Source of the DNA: Brassica napus
Taxonomy: Eukaryota > Streptophyta > Magnoliopsida > Brassicales > Brassicaceae
DNA: 64,000 nt
Direction: 5' to 3'
Assembly (NCBI RefSeq): GCF_020379485.1
Contig: NC_063452.1
Coordinates: 12,007,065-12,071,064, forward strand
The stretch's first letter is position 1; the number at the start of each line of letters is the position of its first letter. Of the stretch, positions 57,745 through 64,000 are shown one piece after another. A model generated the notes under the pieces. That model was not told the origin of the DNA. It ran no database searches and was given only the letters and a program-made list of their open reading frames with translations. The translations under genes were made by a program, and so were the position numbers.

Positions 57745-60700
57745 ATGTCTTCAGAAGTTTATTATCGTTCGTGGATGGATAAACCTCATTTGGATCCGAA
57801 CACCAATTTGCTTACGGGAGAATACGTTCAAGGGATTGGAGAATTCATGAGGCTTGTTCAACAGCAACCGGATGCAAAAAGTGGTATGTTAAGATGTCCC
57901 TGCTCTACTTGCAATAATAATAAGGTTATAAAAGAATTTGATGTTTGGACTCATTTGTATATGAAAGGGTTTTCACGTAATTATAAAGTTTGGTACCTTC
58001 ATGGGGAAACTGGTTATGAATATGGTAGTACTAGCGAACCTCAGCCTGTTAGTGAACTTCAGCCTGATATTAGGTTAGAAGAATCTAGAACGGATATAGA
58101 TTATGGTGTAGGTACTGAGCAGATGGTACATGATCATTATAGAGGGGAAGAACCAAATCCCGAATCTAGGAGATTTTTTGACATGTTGGATGCTAGAAAA
58201 CAACCAACCTTTGTATCAAAATTGTAGAGATGGTCATTCAGTCTTATCACCTGCAACTAGATTAATGGGTATTAAGACATACTATAATTTGGCTGAAGAA
58301 TGTATGGATGCGATTACTGATTTTGTAAAAGGTATTAAACCTGAGGATAACCTTGCACCGGGTTCATACTACGAGGTTCAGAAACTTGTTTCCGGTCTTC
58401 AACTACCGTACGAAGTGATAGATGTATGTATTGACAACTGCATGATTTATTGGAGAGCAGATGAGACACGAAATGTATGCAAATTTTGTGGGAAACCTCG
58501 TTATCAGGAGACGAGGGAAAGAGTTCCGATCCCATTCAAAAGAATGTGGTATTTGCCTTTGACGGAAAAATTGAAGAGGTTGTATCAGTGTGAGCGCACA
58601 GCAAAAGCAATGAGATGGCATGCAGAGCATTCCACAAATGGTGAGATTAGACATCCTTCAGATGCGAAGGCTTGGAAACATTTCCAGTCAACATATCCAG
58701 AATTTACGGAAGAGAGAAGAAATGTTTATCTTGGATTATCTACTGATGGTTTCAGCTCATTTGGAAAGCATGGAAGACAGTATTCTCTATGGCCAGTTAT
58801 TGTGACACCGTACAACTTACGGCCGAGCTTGTGCATGCGACGAGAGTTTTTGTTTCTCGCAATTCTCGTCCCCGGGCCAGATCATCCTAAAAGATCACTA
58901 GATGTGTTTCTTCAACCACTGATATATGAGTTGCAACAACTATGGGCGCATGGTTTTGAGACATACGATGTTTCGTGCAAAGAAAACTTTCGATGCGGGT
59001 AGTACTTATGTGGACAATAAGTGACTTTCCAGCATATGGTATGTTACCTGGATGGACAACACATGGGAGGCTATCATGTCCATATTGTCAAGATGACACA
59101 TATGCTTTCCAACTAAAGAACGGAAGGAAAACATGTTGGTTTGACTGTCACAGATGATTTCTACCACCTGATCATCCATACCGCAGGAGTAAGACTTCGT
59201 TTACGAAGAACAAGCAGGTGTTTGATGGTCCACCTGAGGAATTTAGTGGGAAAGATTTGTCGAAGCAGTTTAGGTATTTTGATGCAGAAAAGACGCCAGA
59301 TGTAGGTGGACATGAAAACATTCGAGTCAGTGCGGTTGGAGAGCTACATAACTGGCACAAAAAGAGTATTTTTTGGGATCTGCCATATTGGGAGAGTCAT
59401 CTATTGCGGCATAATTTAGATGTCATGCATATTGAAAAGAACTTCTTCGACAATCTGATGAACACAGTCCTTAACATCCAAGGTAAAACGAAGGATAATT
59501 TGAAGTCAAGGTTGGATTTAGTCGATATCTGTGATCGTTCTGAACTTCACGTTGATGAGAACGGTACAGCCCCTTTTCCCATTTATCGGCTGGATGGTGC
59601 TAGAAAAGAAGAGTTCTTTGATTGGATTACAGATAAAGTGAAATTTCCTGACGGATATGCATCAAATTTGGGGAACTGCGTTGATAGAAGCGAAGGAAAG
59701 TTTACTGGCTTGAAGAGTCATGATTGTCATGTAATTATGCAGCGCCTCCTTCTGTTTGCTTTTTCAGCATTATTGCCACGTAATGTTCATGAAGCAATTG
59801 TAGGTATCTTATATTTTTACAATTTAATTTATTTTTATATTTAACAATTATGCTTATAAAAACTTAATACTTACGAAAATTATGTCTTTTATCTATGTAG
59901 GGATTAGTGTTTTCTTCCGCGACTTATGCAGCATAGTAGTGAATGAAGAGAGTATTAATAATTTGAAGACAAACGCATCAGTCAGCATGTGCAACCTTGA
60001 AAAGATATTTCCTCCATCATTCTTTGATGTAATGGAACATCTTGCTATTCATCTCGCAAGAGAATTGGAACTTGGTGGTCCTGTGCAGTACAGATGGATG
60101 TATATTTTTGAGTGTTATATGCATCATCTAAAGAAGATGGTCAAAAATCAAAGCAGGGTGGAAGGATCTATAGTGGCACAGGTGATCAATGAAGAAACTG
60201 CAATCTTTGCTGAAAATTATTTTCCACCAGAAGTGCATACAAAACACCGAAGACCTGCTCGACATGATGATAGAGGGGGGAGAGCAACATATCATGTTAC
60301 TGTCCCAAGCATGTTCATAGGACGACTTAGTGGAAAATTCACAAAGCGGAGACTTACGGACACTGAGCATGCTCATTTGCAAACATATTTGCTCACCAAC
60401 TGTGATGATGTTCTACAATATGATAGGTAAAAATATTTATTCATTTATTGTTAGATTAATATTCAATAAATTTATTTCATATTGATAATATTTTTGTATA
60501 TAGTGTATATATGGCGGAGTTGCGTATGACTCACATGCATGCAACAGAAGATGAGCTTCGACAACTTAGAGATAACGGATTTGTTGCGTGGCTTCGTAGT
60601 AATGTGAGTCATATATCATATTACCCTATGCAAATGATTAGTTTAAATTTAATATAAACTAATTAACTTTTCAATCAAATATGTTTTTAATTTATAGGTG

Positions 60701-61437
60701 AATGATGGTTTGGCCAGAGGTCTTGTGTTCGATGATTGGATACGCGAATTTGTGCAAGAACCAAACGATGTTGTCAAATCATATCCTAAATTTTGTACGC
60801 GAGGATATGCATTCACAAGGAAAGGTCATTCTAAGACAACATATGATGCTGGTGTTTCATCTTCTTCCGATGACGATGTCTACTACGGCAACATAAAAGA
60901 AATATTGGAAATCCAATTTCCTGGAATGGTTGGATTGCGTTGTGTAGTATTCTATTGTGATTGGTATGACACCACCCCAGATAGAGGAGTGAAGATTGAT
61001 GCGTTTGGTGTTACATCAGTTCATTCGCGGCGGAAACTTCAATATTATGATCCATTCATTCTTGGTTCGCAAGCTGATCAGGTATGTCAATCTATTCATA
61101 ATTTTTAACCAATATAATTAATTAATGTTATATATTTTACTAATACTTGTATAATTGATATGTATAGGTGTGCTACATCAGTTACCCTCGGATGACGTAC
61201 AGAGACGATCCATGGGTTACTGTAACGCAAATCAACCCAAGAGGACGAGTGGATGGAACTTCTGATGATGATGAACAATTGCAACCAGAGTCTACCAGCA
61301 ACGCCGAGGCAGTTGAAGATTTGGAAAATGTTCAACTTGTTGAGAATTTGACTGTGTTTGGACATGATGTTGTTGTACATTCGGAGCCAGAAGCCGAGGT
61401 TGGGGAGTTTGATGAAGATACAGAAGATTCTGATTAG
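57745..61437 (+). pseudogene. TNP2-like CACTA transposase with several breaks
   Basis: Start ATG at 57745 (MSSEVYYRSWMDKPHLDP). Domain order: Transpos_assoc zinc region (CPCSTCNN), Transposase_21/TNP2 core (SSFGKHGRQYSLWPVI, LPGWTTHGRLSCPYC, LRHNLDVMHIEKN), DUF4218 (from FRDLCSIVVNE to NCDDVLQYDR) and DUF4216 (RGYAFTRKGHS to an acidic end). Exons after the core: about 59901-60426, 60504-60603, 60699-61081, 61169-61437. Breaks: a frameshift near 58200, a frameshift near 58990, and a TGA at 59155-59157 in place of a sense codon. So the protein cannot be made whole. It reads better than the copy at 1-1134, which has at least one stop in the part visible here. Confidence 0.92.
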
Positions 61438-62130
61438 TTTTTTTTTTATTGGTCCGTAGGAAATCCCTCCCAATATACCGACGACATAGCGACGACCAAG
61501 GGTTTCGTTGAAGTTTGTAAAGGTCGTCGGTAATTCGTCGGTATATTCCGACAAATTACCGACGACATGTGTTTCTAAAAAATTTCAATCATAAAAATCT
61601 ATAAATCTAGATGCCAAAACTATGAAAATAACACATAATAAGTGTTTAGTATAGTATTAGATCGCAACCGTTCAAATATAACAACTCATTAAAATATTTA
61701 TGTATGCATATCATTGTTTTCATAACATCTCATCTTAACACTCATAGACTTATACAATCATATTCATATAATCTTACATTACAAAAAATGTTGTTGTGTA
61801 AAATCGTGTTATAAAAACATTTTTATTGTTAAATCTTTATGCAAATACTATATATCTTATTAAAGATATGGATTTTGCATTTAGAAACTTGTAATCAACA
61901 CCCTAAACACTAAATCGTCGGAATTCCGTCGGAATATACTGACGGACACATTCCGTCGGAATATACTGACCGACACATTCCGTCGGAAATCCAATTTGCC
62001 CGGGAGAACCAAACTGCGTGAAAAATTTTCGCGAATCGCCATTTGGTATATTTTAATTATACCGACGGAATACTGACGAACTCGTGTCCGTCGGAATCTT
62101 CAGATATAATAACCCTTCTTCTTCCTTCTT
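61438..62130 (+). repeat. CACTA internal spacer with CGTCGG repeats
   Basis: Repeat clusters at about 61480-61565 and 61915-62095, as in the first element, in the space before the second gene. Confidence 0.8.
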
Positions 62131-62965
62131 CGTTATTTCCGCCACTCTCTCAAACATCCTCTCTCTCCGGCGATTTCTCTATCTCTCCGGCGATTCCGGC
62201 CCATCTCCACCTCCCTTCACCGGCGAATCCTCTTCTCACCCTCATATCTCTTCCCCAAACCCCAAATCAAGTAAGAATCATTCCAAACCTTGTTTTATAT
62301 CAATTATTTAGGGTTTTGGAAGTTAGATTGAAAATTTTAGGATTGAATGTATAGTTTAGGATATATAAGTTATGATTTTTGTTTGGATTGTTGTTTTAGT
62401 TGTTTTTGGAATTTTATTTTTTTTTGTTAAAATTCAAAACGTTTTACTATTTTTAAACCGTTTTTTGATTTTTAAAAACGTTTTTCAAGTTTCCAGTAAT
62501 GAAATATATATAATAAAACGTTTTTAAAGTTTTTTAAAAATATTTAGCAACATTTTTCTATATTTATAAAAAATTTATAATTTTGTATACATATATATAT
62601 ATATATAAATCATGTATAATAAAAATTTTAAAATTTTTTATAATTTTTTATAAGTTTCCACTAATAAACTATGTATAATAAAACGTTTTTTAAAAAAAAT
62701 TAAAAATATTTAACAACATTTTTCTACATTTATAAAATTTTTATAATTGTGTATACATATATATATATATATATATAAATCATGTATAATAAAAAATTTT
62801 AAAAATTTTTATTATTTTTTATAAGTTTCTAGTAATAAACTATGTATAATAAAAGGTTTAATAGTTTTTTTAAAACGTTTATAAAACCTTTTGTAAATAT
62901 ATAAATGAAAACATTAAAAATAGAAATGATTTGAAAAGATTTTTGATGTATTAATTTTTTTTTAG

Positions 62966-64000
62966 GGCCGAGGATGAACCCCGCCCCGCAGTCCGTCTTC
63001 GACGTAGTTCGGTGAGCAGTTCCCGTGCATCGGGATCGTCTCATGAACAAAACTCGGTTCCCCCATATATTCCCGCTCCAGCTCCCGCTGCCCCTCGCGC
63101 TGCTGCTTAACAGGATCCGGGGGTCATGCCAGTTGAACTATTGGTTCAACAACCATGTCGAGAGCATCTCCCGGTTCTCCAACCCAACCCACGACGAGGA
63201 CATAGCACTTGGTTAGTATTTTTTTTATTTGTACCATTATGTTTTTTTCCATTAATTAACTTGCTAACTTGTATTTTTTTTAAAGGTTCACCAAGTCGAA
63301 AAATGACATTAGCAGGAGCATCAACCAGATGATGTACTCCATGCTCCGTTTTGGATATTCAAAGTGGAGTGTGATCCCTTCCGACGAATGAGAGTTGTGG
63401 TTTCGTCAGTTTGCGGTATAGTAACTCTTCATTTTTTTAAAGTTTTTACATTTTTTAAATATATTTACTTATTAAATTATGTTTGTTTTGTATCAAGAGT
63501 TCAACTGGCACTCCGATCTCACGGAAACAGTCCGTAAGAAATTCAACGAAAAGGCCATGGACTCTTATACTAAGCAGATAAACGCGTGGAAGACAGTTTG
63601 GCAGAAGAACAAGAGGCCACGGTTCATCAACGGGACGGTGTGGGAGCAGTTGATAGCTCATTGGGAGAAGGAAGAAACTGCAGAGACGTCTTTTAGGAAC
63701 TCCAAGAACCGGAAGAGCGATCGTGGCGGGAAAGGTATGTATGTGAACAACCTCGGCGCTTGCTCTATGTCTACTAAGAAGGATGAACTTGTAAGTTTTT
63801 TATTATTATTTATCTTTATATTTTTTAAATAATTATTTTATATATTCCTTGGCTAATAATGGCCTTTTTTTAGATCGAAGCAAATGACAGTAATCCCGTT
63901 GATCGTCTCCAACTCATTAAGGTGGCTCACACTAACAAGACGACGGGTCAAATTCAGGACCCCGTGATCAAAGGTGTCCTTGATTTGGTGGAAGCTGAAA
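62966..64000 (+). pseudogene. Transposase_24-type CACTA gene, 5' part, broken
   Basis: Preceded by a probable 5' UTR exon (about 62120-62270, CTCTCCGGCGA-rich) and an AT-rich intron. Exon 62966-63210 codes a Ser/Arg/Pro-rich N-terminus with SSHEQNS and VELLVQQP, and has an in-frame TAA at 63108-63110. The next exon (about 63286-63415) contains INQMMYSMLR and an in-frame TGA near 63390. The next (to 63789) has FNWHSDLTETVRKKF, then NRKSDRGGKGM and NNLGACS of Transposase_24. The following exon runs off the end. The stops differ from those in the first copy, so they arose independently. Confidence 0.78.

Larger units (their letters stand above)
57266..64000 (+). mobile_element. CACTA transposon, left-hand part
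   Basis: Starts with CACTACAAGAAAAC (57266-57279), preceded by caa as possible 3-bp duplication, followed by CCGACGGA-type subterminal repeats to about 57640. Contains a TNP2-like transposase (57745-61437), a spacer with the same repeats (61450-62100) and a Transposase_24 gene that runs off the window. Same family and orientation as the element ending at 5068. Confidence 0.93.

Overview
This is plant nuclear DNA, almost certainly from a Brassicaceae genome (Brassica or a close relative). The single-copy genes DUO3, ABCF3, an RFL-type PPR, a DVL peptide, a Rossmann dehydrogenase and an Rsm22/METTL17-like protein follow the Arabidopsis At1g64550-At1g64600 order, as I remember that map. They lie among Brassicaceae-type transposons. 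Introns are GT..AG and spacers are AT-rich.

Layout. 1-5068: right part of a degenerate CACTA element (TNP2-like transposase remnant, then a Transposase_24 gene remnant, then the 3' terminus). 5069-11965: transposon-rich spacer holding a 1.1-kb foldback element with a 10-bp target duplication (5342-6459), a cluster of captured gene fragments (8190-9238) and a 1.1-kb hAT-like element (10367-11482). 11966-18385: a full-length, very young Ty1/copia element on the minus strand with two 366-bp LTRs that read as identical. 19466-22717: CAT2-like cationic amino-acid transporter (+). 23070-25615: Rsm22/METTL17-like protein (-). 26478-28159: TIC32-like short-chain dehydrogenase (-). 29545-38762: a 9.2-kb Kaonashi-type MULE with a frameshifted MURA transposase and an intact six-exon Ulp1-like protease gene, flanked by a perfect 9-bp target duplication. 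41320-41463: a 47-aa DVL/ROTUNDIFOLIA-like peptide gene (+). 42446-43822: 5'-truncated RFL-type PPR (+). 44340-46518: partial ABCF3 pseudogene joined to a 519-bp tandem duplication of the DUO3 3' end. 46203-50572: DUO3/GON4-like regulator (-). 50867-51604: a Harbinger-like MITE and a tRNA-derived SINE. 51942-56218: ABCF3/GCN20-type ATPase (-). 57266-64000: left part of a second CACTA element of the same family and orientation, also degenerate.

The host genes are ordinary housekeeping or developmental genes that do not form a pathway. What stands out is genome dynamics: nested and recent insertions, a MULE whose accessory protease outlived its transposase, a large foldback upstream of that transposase, and a local rearrangement that fused ABCF3 sequence to the end of DUO3. 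I found no evidence for a wholly new biological system. The strongest leads are the DUO3-ABCF3 junction and the MULE architecture.
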